Positions 17,088 through 25,565 of a stretch of DNA of 46,536 nucleotides are shown piece after piece; the stretch's first letter is position 1, and the number at the start of each line of letters is the position of its first letter. This DNA is from Muribaculaceae bacterium (GTDB lineage Bacteria; Bacteroidota; Bacteroidia; Bacteroidales; Muribaculaceae). The notes beneath the pieces were generated by a model. The model saw nothing but the letters and a program-made list of their open reading frames with translations. It did not search any database and was not told the DNA's origin. The position numbers and the translations under genes were made by a program. Location of the stretch: assembly GCA_022509065.1 (NCBI GenBank), contig JAFLTY010000019.1, forward strand, positions 1 through 46,536, read 5' to 3'.

Positions 17088-17813
17088 ATGCGACATTTCA
17101 TAGCACTACTGACCTTTATTATCGCCATTGCCGGGCAGGGAATAGCTCAATCGGACTACCAACGTATAGAAAGCAAAGCGTCCCGTTTTTTCGCCAATGA
17201 GGAGTGGTCGAGCGCCAACGCTATGTATATTCTGATGTTGGAACAGCATCCCCGCGAAACCGATACCTATGCACGTGCCATTGTGTCGTACTATATGAGC
17301 GGCGATACCGTTCGAGCCGTCAACATATTGCCTGCGGCACTGTCATTTCGCGTGCCGGCCGACTCTTTGCTTACCGAAGTGCGCAACATCAGTTTCGGTC
17401 TGGGTCGCGGTGACTTGTATGAGAATTACCTGATGCGGCTCCAGGAATCATTTCCATGGTTCAGTCGTGTTGCGGACAACTACCTGATGCAGTATTACGC
17501 GTTCAGACAGAACGGACCGGAACTTATACGCTATGCCCACACGATGTTGGCCGGTTTGCCCGACAATAGGAATTTTCTGCGCATGCTTGCTACCGGTCTG
17601 TTGCTTGTAGGTGACACGCAGGGTGCTCTTGAGGCTTGGCGTCGTGTTGTGGGGTTGTATCCCGACGATTATGACACTATTTTGGATCTGGCCAATTGTT
17701 ACGATGCCATGAACAATAGAGGGGAGGCTCTCGAATGGATGCGTCGGGCGTATGCGTTAAAACCTACTCCGTATGTCGGCTCTCGCATAGATGCTCTGAC
17801 GGGAAGCAAATAG
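17088..17813 (+). CDS. Exported TPR-repeat protein
   Basis: The protein has 241 residues. A signal peptide covers residues 1-21 (FIALLTFIIAIAGQGIAQS, likely cleaved after GIAQ or nearby). Helical repeats follow. At least four TPR-like units are visible: residues 25-60 (ASRFFANEEWSSANAMYILMLEQHP), 62-95, 165-197 (ATGLLLVGDTQGALEAWRRVVGLYPDD) and 198-232 (ANCYDAMNNRGEALEWMRRAYAL). TPR proteins act as scaffolds; this one would lie in the periplasm. It is the last gene of the 13844-17813 unit, starting 4 nt after the degenerate methyltransferase. The partner is unknown. Confidence 0.8.
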   Translation: MRHFIALLTFIIAIAGQGIAQSDYQRIESKASRFFANEEWSSANAMYILMLEQHPRETDTYARAIVSYYMSGDTVRAVNILPAALSFRVPADSLLTEVRNISFGLGRGDLYENYLMRLQESFPWFSRVADNYLMQYYAFRQNGPELIRYAHTMLAGLPDNRNFLRMLATGLLLVGDTQGALEAWRRVVGLYPDDYDTILDLANCYDAMNNRGEALEWMRRAYALKPTPYVGSRIDALTGSK

Positions 17814-17889
17814 TTTGAAGCGGATAGGCAAAAGGCTAATGTGAATATAACTCCGTCTTGGCAGACTTTCTATATTAGTCCAAAAAATA

Positions 17890-17916
17890 TCGGCCGAGGT
17901 GCTTTACCTTGGCCGA
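17890..17916 (-). terminator. Intrinsic terminator, minus strand
   Basis: TCGGCCGAGG (17890-17899) pairs with CCTTGGCCGA (17907-17916) around a 7-nt loop. Read on the minus strand, the hairpin is followed by TATTTTTTG, so it fits a terminator for the minus-strand gene at 18174-18536, with a 250-nt 3' untranslated region. It may also slow plus-strand transcription leaving 17813. Confidence 0.65.
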
Positions 17917-18009
17917 CTCCATCAAAATCTATTGTTAATAAATATCCTCGCGGACTTTTGTCGTTTTTATGCTCATCACTGAGCCTAAACTTTGTTTTTG
18001 TCAGATAGT

Positions 18010-18168
18010 TGATTGTCAAATGATTGGTTGGCTAAATGCCGGTTTATATTCTCACTTTGTCAATGATTGGGTTTATTATGCAAATTTTCGCTTCGATTGT
18101 CAGGATTGGTTGGTTTTAACAGCAAGCAGAGGTTAACTGATTGGTTATACTATAGGGTTGGTTGTCAG
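18010..18168. repeat. Degenerate GATTGGTTGG repeats
   Basis: Copies of TGATTGGTTGG or close variants occur at 18021, 18064, 18103, 18138 and 18155, several preceded or followed by TTGTCA. They are irregularly spaced and lie in the 3' untranslated region of the minus-strand gene. No gene is seen in the 360-bp gap 17814-18173. Confidence 0.45.
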
Positions 18169-18173
18169 ATTTT

Positions 18174-18536
18174 TCAGCAAGCTATAGGCGAGCGAAACAT
18201 TCTGGATATACGGTCACCGAACGACTGGTGGACGGGTTTGATGTCGATAACCACTTTCGAATTCTTGCGGTTAAGAAAAAGTATCGAGGAGTGCATAACC
18301 ACGGCAACCCATTCTTCAAAACCGAGAATTGCGTTTATACGGTCGAGGGGGAGGGTATGGAAGGGTGATTTAGGGTCAATAGAACCGAAGGTGATGGTAT
18401 TGTCTTCAGGGTCAATCATTATGTCGTGGTGTATTGCTGTTTCGTCGAAAAGAGTAGCGAGATCGAGCTCGTCAATGCTTTCGGGAGTATTTTTGTATTT
18501 GCGGTAGATTTCGTTTATGTTGTCGCGTGTAATCAT
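18174..18536 (-). CDS. Conserved-looking hypothetical protein, 120 residues
   Basis: I do not recognise this protein. It is soluble, with no signal peptide or membrane span. The N-terminus is acidic and helical (NINEIYRKYKNTPESIDELDLATLF). The middle has a beta-rich part with DPEDNTITFGSIDPKSPFHTLPLDRI, followed by a hydrophobic helix and strand (WVAVVMHSSILFLNRKNSKVVIDI). The C-terminus is basic. It stands alone on the minus strand with untranslated DNA on both sides and a terminator 250 nt downstream. Balanced codon use and a sensible fold pattern support a real gene. Confidence 0.65.
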   Translation of the reverse strand: MITRDNINEIYRKYKNTPESIDELDLATLFDETAIHHDIMIDPEDNTITFGSIDPKSPFHTLPLDRINAILGFEEWVAVVMHSSILFLNRKNSKVVIDIKPVHQSFGDRISRMFRSPIAC

Positions 18537-18787
18537 TTTGTGTGTTTTTTAGTGTTGTGAGTAGAGAGATTTTTGTTTTGAGTTGTTGTCAGCAGGCGTT
18601 TTGTGGTCGCCTTTCGTAATGTATAACCACAGGTTTGCATAAAAGGTTTTGCCGAAAAACAAAAAACACAACATTGTAACATTTTTGTCACAAATGTGTA
18701 AAATAATAGGCTGAAAAACGCTTAAAACGGCCCTTTTAACTGTTATTAACACACTAAAAAGACCGCAAAAATTAATAGAGGGGAGTT

Positions 18788-18826
18788 AAGAGCCGGTACG
18801 AAAATGAATTTTAAAACGGCTCTAAC
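18788..18826 (-). terminator. Hairpin at the end of the CMP-sugar synthase gene
   Basis: On the minus strand TAGAGCCG (starting inside the stop codon region) pairs with CGGCTCTTA after about 20 nt. The two arms are copies in opposite directions of the dispersed TTAGAGCCGG motif. There is no T-run, so efficiency is uncertain. Confidence 0.5.
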
Positions 18827-19550
18827 GATGTTCTTCGGGAATCGGCAGTGATATTTTGCCTCGTGACACGAGATATTCCAGATAGTCGTAATCCTCAGGC
18901 TCATCGAGATCGAAACAGATGTGAGGCATTACGTAAACCAACGAGCGGTCGGTAACAGCACGAGGGTTAGTACGATCTAGAGCTTCGCGCCGATATACAT
19001 ATATCGAACCGTTCATATCATACACAGCCGGCGATGTCTGGCGCGAGGTGAAATTACCCTGTTTTACCAAGCCATAGAAGCCGTTGGATTTTTCTTCGAC
19101 CACGCAGAAGTAAGGATTTCTCGCGCAAGGGTTGACCGAGAAGACAGTCAGAGCCTCCGGACTGTCTTCAAGCAAACGGACGCAACATTCAATGTCGTCA
19201 AGAGTGCGTATGGGTGACGTCACGTCAAGGTCAAGAACAGCGTCATAGCGGACTGCGTATTGTTTCTCAGCCCATAACATTACATCACGGATAGCGTCCG
19301 GTTTGCCGACAGTATCGTTGGCAAGGCTGTCGGGACGCGAGTATGGACAGTCAAGGCCGTAGAGGCGGCACACTTCTTTTATCTGTTCGGAGTCGGTGGA
19401 CACGACGATACGACAGCCGTGACGGTCGGCAAACTGCTTTGCGGCAGCGATAGTGTAGCCGATAAGGGGCACACCGCACAGTTCTTTGATGTTCTTGCCA
19501 GGGATGCCTTTCGAGCCTCCGCGGGCGCAAATAGTTAGCAATAAATTCAT
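18822..19550 (-). CDS. Acylneuraminate-type cytidylyltransferase (CMP-sugar synthase)
   Basis: The protein has 242 residues. The nucleotide-binding start is ARGGSKGIPGKNIKELCGVPLIGYTI (about 8-33), the CTP-binding motif of CMP-sialic acid and CMP-Kdo synthetases. Other signatures are VSTDSEQIKEV (about 50-60), RPDSLANDT and DLDVTSPIRTLDDI, followed by a NGSIYVY motif (about 193-199). It would transfer CMP from CTP to a nine-carbon sugar such as Neu5Ac, legionaminic or pseudaminic acid. No synthase or epimerase for such a sugar is nearby. It starts 19 nt after the aldo/keto reductase, so the two form an operon. The exact sugar cannot be told from sequence. Confidence 0.82.
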   Translation of the reverse strand: MNLLLTICARGGSKGIPGKNIKELCGVPLIGYTIAAAKQFADRHGCRIVVSTDSEQIKEVCRLYGLDCPYSRPDSLANDTVGKPDAIRDVMLWAEKQYAVRYDAVLDLDVTSPIRTLDDIECCVRLLEDSPEALTVFSVNPCARNPYFCVVEEKSNGFYGLVKQGNFTSRQTSPAVYDMNGSIYVYRREALDRTNPRAVTDRSLVYVMPHICFDLDEPEDYDYLEYLVSRGKISLPIPEEHR

Positions 19551-19569
19551 GACCGGAAAGGGGTAGGGG

Positions 19570-20571
19570 CTATTTGACTATACTGTCAATTAACTTGAGC
19601 TCTTCAGTGGTAAAGGCCGTATTGTCAATGGCTTTGAGATTATCGGCCAATTGGGCCACCGAGCTGGCGCCGACCAGGACACTTGTCACCAATTCATTTT
19701 TCAGTAACCACGCCAGCGACATTTCGGCGAGCGTCTGACCGCGACGCATCGCCACCTCGTTAAGGCGTTCGATTTTTGTCATCATGTCGGGAGTAAGCGC
19801 CTCTTTCTTGAGGTATCCTCCACGAGCAACACGAGAATCGCCGGGGATTCCGTCCAGATAGCGGTTGGTAAGTAAGCCTTGTGCCAAAGGCGAGAAAGCG
19901 ATAAAGCCAACACCGTTGTGTCGGGCGCTTTCGAGTTGACCGTCGGTCTCGTTCATACGGTCGAGAATGTTGTACCGACCTTGGAAAATAAGACACGGCA
20001 CGTCTCGTTCGGCCAGATACCCGTATGCATAACGGGCGATTTCGTCGGGATACTTTGAAATGCCGACATATAAAGCTTTGCCCGAACGGACAATATCAAC
20101 GAGAGCCTGTAATGTCTCTTCGACCGGAGTTGTCGGGTCGTACCGATGGGAATAGAAGATGTCGACATAGTCAAGGTTCATGCGACGTAGACTTTGGTCG
20201 ATGCTGGTCATAAGGTTTTTGCGCGAACCGCCGTCGCCATAGGGGCCGGGCCACATGCTATGACCGGCTTTCGTCGACACGATGATTTCGCTACGGTATG
20301 GATGGAGATTTTTTTTCATTATGGCGCCGAATGTCTCCTCGGCCGAGCCGAACGACGGCCCGTAGTTGTTGGCAAGGTCGAAATGAGTCACGCCGTGGTC
20401 GAAAGCGTACAGAACCTTGCGGTTGGATTCGGCGAAAGTGTCCACATCGCCGAAGTTGTGCCAAAGGCCTAAAGAGATTTCGGGTAACACAATGCCCGAA
20501 TTGCCGCAACGGCGATATTTCATTCGACCGTCATAGCGATTGTCGTCTGCGCGGTATACCTGGTTTATCAT
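19570..20571 (-). CDS. Aldo/keto reductase, YghZ/Gpr type
   Basis: The NADPH-dependent reductase has 333 residues and a TIM-barrel fold. The catalytic tetrad is readable as D65 (FDLANNYG), Y70, K101 (VSTKAGH) and H141 (FYSHRYDP). The sequence WPGPYGDGGSRKNL after the Lys, and GISKYP, are features of the YghZ (L-glyceraldehyde-3-phosphate reductase) and Kv-beta-like branch. Near the C-terminus SVLVGASSVAQLADNLKAI is the usual cofactor phosphate-binding segment. The first 16 residues are extra; an alternative start at M17 (MKYRRCGNSG) would fit the family's usual N-terminus. It is the first gene of an operon with the CMP-sugar synthase. Confidence 0.88.
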   Translation of the reverse strand: MINQVYRADDNRYDGRMKYRRCGNSGIVLPEISLGLWHNFGDVDTFAESNRKVLYAFDHGVTHFDLANNYGPSFGSAEETFGAIMKKNLHPYRSEIIVSTKAGHSMWPGPYGDGGSRKNLMTSIDQSLRRMNLDYVDIFYSHRYDPTTPVEETLQALVDIVRSGKALYVGISKYPDEIARYAYGYLAERDVPCLIFQGRYNILDRMNETDGQLESARHNGVGFIAFSPLAQGLLTNRYLDGIPGDSRVARGGYLKKEALTPDMMTKIERLNEVAMRRGQTLAEMSLAWLLKNELVTSVLVGASSVAQLADNLKAIDNTAFTTEELKLIDSIVK

Positions 20572-20777
20572 GGCTAAGTGTTATTTAGAGTTAGTGACTG
20601 AAAAGTAATTCGTGGCTCGATAAAGAACAGTCACAAATGTCGCTAAAAATTTTGAAACAACCACAAAACCACAGGCACAAACCACCACAGAAAGCATTAT
20701 AGTTAATTTTAAATAGAAGTGATGAAGCGAAATATAGCAGTAAAATTAAAAAATTTCATTAAAAAATGAAATTTTAT

Positions 20778-20785
20778 TATTTTTG
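20778..20785 (+). promoter_or_regulatory. -7 promoter box for the CotH-like gene
   Basis: TATTTTTG matches TAnnTTTG. A TTG -33 element is not evident. The predicted start of transcription is near 20792. This gives a leader of about 45 nt to the ATG at 20836. Confidence 0.5.
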
Positions 20786-20835
20786 CGAAATATATTGCCA
20801 ATAAATAAATTAACAAGGTGAAAAAATATTACATT

Positions 20836-23088
20836 ATGAAGAAATTGATTTTGACACTATTAAAGAAAACTGTCATCGCGCTTACAACTTTTGTTTTTGT
20901 TGAAGGCCATGCCGAGATGTTTCCGAACCAGGGGATTGAAGTTACGGGGACTCTACCGGTGATATACATCAATACAATAGACAATACTGTAATAGATCAG
21001 AAAGAAGTATATATAGACGCCACAGCGTGGATTGATGACAATGGAACCGGTAAATGCGGAAACGTTGGAAGTGCCGATGAGCCTTTGATATTAGGAATCC
21101 GTGGCCGTGGGAATGCCAGTTGGAATGCAGAAGGGCCAAAACCATATAAGTTGAAGTTTGATAAAAAACAATCTTTTTTTGGACTTACCAAAAACAAGCA
21201 TTGGGTTCTGTTACCTGTGTCGACCTATTCGGAATATTATAACAATAAAATAGGACTTGAGATTGGACGACGCTTAGGTATGAACTATTTGCCACAGCGT
21301 TTCCCTGTCGAGTTGGTACTGAACGGTGTAAACGTTGGGATGTATCAATTAAGCGAACATATACGGGTTGACGAGGGTCGTGTCGACATTTACGAGCAGC
21401 CCGATCTCAATGAAGATGAAACGACAATACCTTACGGATGGTTAGTCGAGATAGACAATTATACGGATCCATGTCAAATACAGATTCCTCGGCCCGATGT
21501 TGCAGATGCATTCACAAGAATCACTTATCATACGCCGGAGATTCTGAGTCCTCAACAGGAAAAATGGCTTTATGACCAGTTCAACAGCCTTGCACAGGCT
21601 GTATACACCACCAACAAACTTGACAGGGGTTGGGAGTCGATTGTAGATATTGATGATCTCGTAAAGTATTTTCTTGTGCAAGAGATAATACATAATTTCG
21701 ATGCGTTTGTCGGCAGTTGTTACCTCAATAAAGATATAGAAGAAGAAAAGTGGCACTTCGGCCCACTTTGGGATTTAGGATGGTCATTAGATCGCGAGAT
21801 TTCGACTCTGGTTTCAGAAGGCGACTTGGATAGGCAACAACAATATATTTGCGAGATTATTAAGTTTCCTCATTTTCGTAAACTCGCACAAGAAAAATTC
21901 AATCAATATATTGAAGAAAACCCATCAGATTGGGTAAAGAGTTTCACCGATTCGTTATATGTGGAGGTAAAGGCTGCCATGAATCAGACAAAGTTAATAT
22001 GGCCAGAACTCAAACCGGTGAATGACGGTAGCATTGCTTCAGGTTTTTACAATTCGAATATTGAGTTTTTAAAGAATTATTTTAGTAAAAACTTTAATGT
22101 CCATACTTTAAGAGTTGATGTGCAACATATAACCGCCGCCGGTCAGCTTCCAGATAAAATGCGTGATGGTTCAGTACTTATCAATGGTCTTGAACTAAAC
22201 GAAGTTGATGTAAATACAGGAGAGAGCCTTACTTTGCAGTTTGTGACACATTATGGGAAATCCGTTGAAGAAGTAACGATAAATGGAGTTGATATGTTAA
22301 AGCATATCAAGGGTAATGAGCTTCTGTTGGATAATATTGACGAAGATATGGATATTGTTGTGGTGTTTGGATTGGCGCCGGATTCGGATGCTGTCGGGGA
22401 AGAACCTGGGGATGAAAGCGCAACAATCAAAGACCGTCTGTATTTGGATCCTTTTATGAATTTAAATATTTTGGACATGTATAATATCACGGATGTTGAA
22501 CGTTGGACCAGTTCAAAATCGAATATCTTGCCTGTCAGCTCGAGCGGTGTGTTAAGGGCGCTGGGATATGGCGAAAGCGTTATCCGCGCAAAAAATGCTA
22601 ATGGTGAAACATTGGCTCTATTAGAGGTATATGTATGTCCTCGGATTTTCATAGAGAGTGGCAATGGTCTTGTTTCTTCGTTACCGGTTCTTTATAACTC
22701 TCGTCCGGACATATATTTGCTTTCATCGTCTGAATATCGTATTGCCGGAGTTGTGCACGATGGAGTCGATGTCACACGCAATGTAATAGCCCATAATGGC
22801 ATTTACTCATTAGATGAGCCTGTATGTGCAGATACTCATATTAACGTTAGTCTGGAACGAAATGACGGGACTTATGCCGCAGTTTCCACAACCGGCATAA
22901 AGGTATTGGTGGACGGTCATACGGTAACTATCCTGGGAGCACAGCCAGGAGCGTTGGTGACTATTGTAAACGCCGCAGGGCACACAGTGGAGAAAGGACG
23001 GAAGACAACTATCCTTTTAAATGAGGCAGGCGTATATATGCTTACCATAGAGGGTGTGCCCACTAATTACAAAATTATGGTGAGGTAA
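20836..23088 (+). CDS. CotH-kinase-like secreted protein with sorting-like C-terminus
   Basis: Counted from the ATG at 20836 the protein has 750 residues; a GTG at 20818 would add six. The ATG is preferred because it gives a regular signal peptide (MKKLILTLLKKTVIALTTFV). The CotH domain covers about residues 75-400: GRGNASWNAEGPKPYKLKF, then KHWVLLPVS, then NGVNVGMYQLSEHIRVDEGRV, and LVKYFLVQEIIHNFDAF with WHFGPLWDLGWSLDR, where the paired acidic residues are expected to bind metal. Two or three beta-domains follow (about 430-690). The last 70 residues (VDGHTVTILGAQPGA to NYKIMVR) resemble a type A type IX secretion sorting domain. CotH proteins are atypical kinases of secreted proteins in spore formers; the target here is unknown. 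Confidence 0.82.
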   Translation: MKKLILTLLKKTVIALTTFVFVEGHAEMFPNQGIEVTGTLPVIYINTIDNTVIDQKEVYIDATAWIDDNGTGKCGNVGSADEPLILGIRGRGNASWNAEGPKPYKLKFDKKQSFFGLTKNKHWVLLPVSTYSEYYNNKIGLEIGRRLGMNYLPQRFPVELVLNGVNVGMYQLSEHIRVDEGRVDIYEQPDLNEDETTIPYGWLVEIDNYTDPCQIQIPRPDVADAFTRITYHTPEILSPQQEKWLYDQFNSLAQAVYTTNKLDRGWESIVDIDDLVKYFLVQEIIHNFDAFVGSCYLNKDIEEEKWHFGPLWDLGWSLDREISTLVSEGDLDRQQQYICEIIKFPHFRKLAQEKFNQYIEENPSDWVKSFTDSLYVEVKAAMNQTKLIWPELKPVNDGSIASGFYNSNIEFLKNYFSKNFNVHTLRVDVQHITAAGQLPDKMRDGSVLINGLELNEVDVNTGESLTLQFVTHYGKSVEEVTINGVDMLKHIKGNELLLDNIDEDMDIVVVFGLAPDSDAVGEEPGDESATIKDRLYLDPFMNLNILDMYNITDVERWTSSKSNILPVSSSGVLRALGYGESVIRAKNANGETLALLEVYVCPRIFIESGNGLVSSLPVLYNSRPDIYLLSSSEYRIAGVVHDGVDVTRNVIAHNGIYSLDEPVCADTHINVSLERNDGTYAAVSTTGIKVLVDGHTVTILGAQPGALVTIVNAAGHTVEKGRKTTILLNEAGVYMLTIEGVPTNYKIMVR

Positions 23089-23238
23089 TAATAAGAATTG
23101 ATATTTAAGGCTAAGAAATGAAGTCTATATTATTTATGTTGTAGCCATAATGTAATACAGGTGGATGCATCGTGGTAAGGCTCGGGCTTCTTTCGGGACA
23201 TTATGAAAAATTTTTATGAAAAAAGTTGGGCGATTTTA

Positions 23239-23268
23239 TTGACATTCAAAAAATTATTTTTACCTTTG
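23239..23268 (+). promoter_or_regulatory. rpsA promoter
   Basis: TTG (23239-23241), 19 nt, then TACCTTTG (23261-23268). This is a near-perfect Bacteroidota housekeeping promoter. Transcription should start near 23274, about 80 nt before the rpsA ATG. Confidence 0.8.
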
Positions 23269-23284
23269 CACCACTAAAAAACCA

Positions 23285-23321
23285 GGGAAGCACTTTTGCC
23301 AATGGCGAGGTGCCTCTTCCC
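23285..23321 (+). promoter_or_regulatory. Hairpin in the rpsA leader
   Basis: GGGAAG (23285-23290) pairs with CTTCCC (23316-23321), CAC (23291-23293) with GTG (23310-23312), and an inner GCC (23298-23300) with GGC (23304-23306). It lies in the short 5' untranslated region. Ribosomal-protein leaders often carry autoregulatory structures; a role in S1 feedback is an inference. Confidence 0.5.
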
Positions 23322-23355
23322 GTATGATTCAATTAACTTAATTATTAACAATTTA

Positions 23356-25146
23356 ATGACTGAACTTAAAAATTCCCCTATCGAAGATTTCGATTGGGAA
23401 GCCTATGAAAGAGGCGAAACAGTAGGTGAGAAATCGCGCGAAGAACTCACCAAGACTTATGACGAATCGCTTAACACCGTCAAAGACAAGGATGTAATCG
23501 AAGGTACCATCATCTCGCTCAACAAACGCGAAGCAGTGGTTAACATCGGCTACAAGAGCGATGGTATCATACCCATGAACGAATTCCGTTACAACCCCGA
23601 CATCAAAGTAGGTGACGTTGTGGAAGTGTTCATTGAAAATCAGGAAGACAAGAAAGGTCAGCTTATCCTTTCGCACAAAAAAGCTCGCGCATCGCGTTCG
23701 TGGGATCGTATCAACGAAGCCCTCAATAACGACGAAATCATCAAAGGTTTCATCAAATCGCGCACAAAAGGCGGCATGATAGTCGACGTATTCGGCTTCG
23801 AAGCATTCCTGCCCGGTTCGCAGATCGATGTTAAACCCATACGCGACTATGACAACTATGTCAACAAGACAATGGAATTCAAGATTGTCAAGATCAACCA
23901 GGAATTCAAAAACGTTGTCGTATCGCACAAAGCTCTTATCGAGGCTGAACTCGAAGCACAGAAAAAAGAAATCATTTCGAAACTCGAAAAAGGTCAGGTA
24001 CTCGAAGGTGTCGTCAAGAACATCACCAGCTACGGTGTGTTTATCGACCTTGGCGGTGTTGACGGTCTTATCCACATCACCGACCTGTCGTGGGGCCGCG
24101 TAAGCCATCCGGGCGAAGTTGTCGAACTCGACCAGAAACTCAATGTTGTCATACTTGACTTTGACGACGAAAAGAAACGTATCGCCCTGGGTCTGAAACA
24201 GCTCTTCCCGCATCCTTGGGATGCCCTCAACCCCGACCTTAAAGTCGGTGACCATGTCAAGGGTAAAGTGGTTGTTATGGCCGACTACGGCGCATTCCTC
24301 GAAGTTGCTCCCGGTGTGGAAGGTCTCATCCACGTCAGCGAGATGTCATGGAGCCAGCACCTGCGCAGCGCACAGGACTTCATGCAGGTTGGCGACGAGG
24401 TAGAAGCAGTTGTGCTCACTCTCGACCGCGAAGACCGCAAGATGAGCCTCGGTATCAAACAGCTCAAAAACGACCCGTGGGAAAATATCGAAACAAAATA
24501 TCCCATCGGCAGCCGCCACACAGCAAAGGTTCGCAATTTCACCAACTTCGGTGTGTTTGTTGAAATCGAAGAAGGCGTTGACGGACTTATCCACATCAGC
24601 GACCTTTCATGGACAAAGAAAATCAAACACCCCAGCGAATTCACCAAAATCGGTGCTGACATCGAAGTCGAAGTACTTGCCATCGACAAAGAGAACCGTC
24701 GCCTGAGCCTGGGTCACAAACAGCTCGAAGAGAATCCTTGGGATGTATTCGAAACTATCTTTACAGTAGGTTCGGTTCATCAGGGAACTATCGTTGAACT
24801 GTTCGACAAAGGCGCTGTTGTTTCGTTGCCTCACGGTGTTGAAGGTTTCGCTACTCCCAAACACCTTGTTAAAGAAGACGGCACAACAGCCGGCGTTAAC
24901 GAGACTCTTGATTTCAAGGTTATCGAGTTCAATAAAGACAGCAAACGCATCATTCTGAGCCACAGCCGTATATTCGAAGACGAAGCTCGCGCTGAAAAAG
25001 CTGCCGAACGTAAGGCTAAACGCGCTACCAAAGCCGAAAAGCCCAAAGCAGAGGAACCCGCTCAGATCAATGCTCCCATGGAAAAAACCACCCTTGGTGA
25101 CATTGAAGCTCTTGCCGCTCTCAAAGAAAAACTCGCTGAGAAATAA
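23356..25146 (+). CDS. rpsA: 30S ribosomal protein S1
   Basis: S1 binds mRNA on the 30S subunit and helps initiate translation, important in Bacteroidota because Shine-Dalgarno sequences are weak. The start at 23356 (MTELKNSPIEDFDWEAYERG) gives 596 residues. An upstream in-frame ATG at 23296 is rejected because it would run through the leader hairpin. Six S1 domains are visible, at about residues 44-110, 128-195, 212-282, 297-367, 384-454 and 470-540. Domains 3-5 have the classic YGVFIDLGGVDGLIHITDLSW pattern. An Ala/Lys/Glu-rich tail follows. Codon use is strongly biased, as expected for a highly expressed gene. A strong promoter and a terminator frame it as a single-gene unit. Confidence 0.97.
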   Translation: MTELKNSPIEDFDWEAYERGETVGEKSREELTKTYDESLNTVKDKDVIEGTIISLNKREAVVNIGYKSDGIIPMNEFRYNPDIKVGDVVEVFIENQEDKKGQLILSHKKARASRSWDRINEALNNDEIIKGFIKSRTKGGMIVDVFGFEAFLPGSQIDVKPIRDYDNYVNKTMEFKIVKINQEFKNVVVSHKALIEAELEAQKKEIISKLEKGQVLEGVVKNITSYGVFIDLGGVDGLIHITDLSWGRVSHPGEVVELDQKLNVVILDFDDEKKRIALGLKQLFPHPWDALNPDLKVGDHVKGKVVVMADYGAFLEVAPGVEGLIHVSEMSWSQHLRSAQDFMQVGDEVEAVVLTLDREDRKMSLGIKQLKNDPWENIETKYPIGSRHTAKVRNFTNFGVFVEIEEGVDGLIHISDLSWTKKIKHPSEFTKIGADIEVEVLAIDKENRRLSLGHKQLEENPWDVFETIFTVGSVHQGTIVELFDKGAVVSLPHGVEGFATPKHLVKEDGTTAGVNETLDFKVIEFNKDSKRIILSHSRIFEDEARAEKAAERKAKRATKAEKPKAEEPAQINAPMEKTTLGDIEALAALKEKLAEK

Positions 25147-25212
25147 TCCTTTTAACGCTACGTCAATCGAAAGCCGGGTTGTTTAACCGGCATCCGATTC
25201 GCACAATAACGA

Positions 25213-25247
25213 AAGGCTGTCTGATATCACATCAGGCAGCTTTTTTT
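25213..25247 (+). terminator. Intrinsic terminator of rpsA
   Basis: GCTGTCTGAT pairs with ATCAGGCAGC (one mismatch) around a short loop, followed by seven T (25241-25247). A smaller hairpin (GCCGGGTT/AACCGGC, 25173-25191) precedes it without a T-run. Confidence 0.9.
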
Positions 25248-25248
25248 C

Positions 25249-25265
25249 TTAGAGCCGGTACGACA
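25249..25265 (+). repeat. Copy of the dispersed TTAGAGCCGGTACGACA motif
   Basis: It lies directly after the rpsA terminator T-run. Similar copies are at 2670-2687 and 18787-18802 on the plus strand and at about 8661-8681 on the minus strand, with shorter versions at 2731-2743 and 18811-18826. All sit in non-coding DNA or at gene ends. Confidence 0.5.
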
Positions 25266-25528
25266 AAGTAAAGGAGTGGGGAATATAGTGCCGGGAACTA
25301 AGCAAATATATTTGCCGGATGGCAGATGCAAGAAACTTGCACCCCACAGCAGACAGATAATCAGCAATATTCAATGTTGGAGGAAAGAGTTTTATGTCCA
25401 TTAAATTCAATGAGAGTGCGCGTAACTACTCATTGATAAACAGTTGGTTGAAGATATTAGAAATGGGGAATAGTGGATGTCAATAAAATAATTTTTGACT
25501 TGAAGGAGTAAAGTATGAATAATTTATG

Positions 25529-25536
25529 TAAATTTG
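25529..25536 (+). promoter_or_regulatory. -7 promoter box for the DUF4836-like gene
   Basis: TAAATTTG lies downstream of an ATG at 25515, so transcription starting near 25543 would exclude that ATG and favours the internal starts at 25566 or 25575. The TTG at 25500-25502 is 26 nt away, farther than usual. Confidence 0.5.
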
Positions 25537-25565
25537 TGGCTATAAGTAATATTAATCCTAATTCA

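Noticed and set aside
23296-23355. Upstream ATG for rpsA
   Set aside because: It would translate through the leader hairpin and adds residues not seen at the start of S1; the start at 23356 fits.
23353-24333. Minus-strand 326-codon open frame
   Set aside because: It is antisense to rpsA and arises from its biased codon use.
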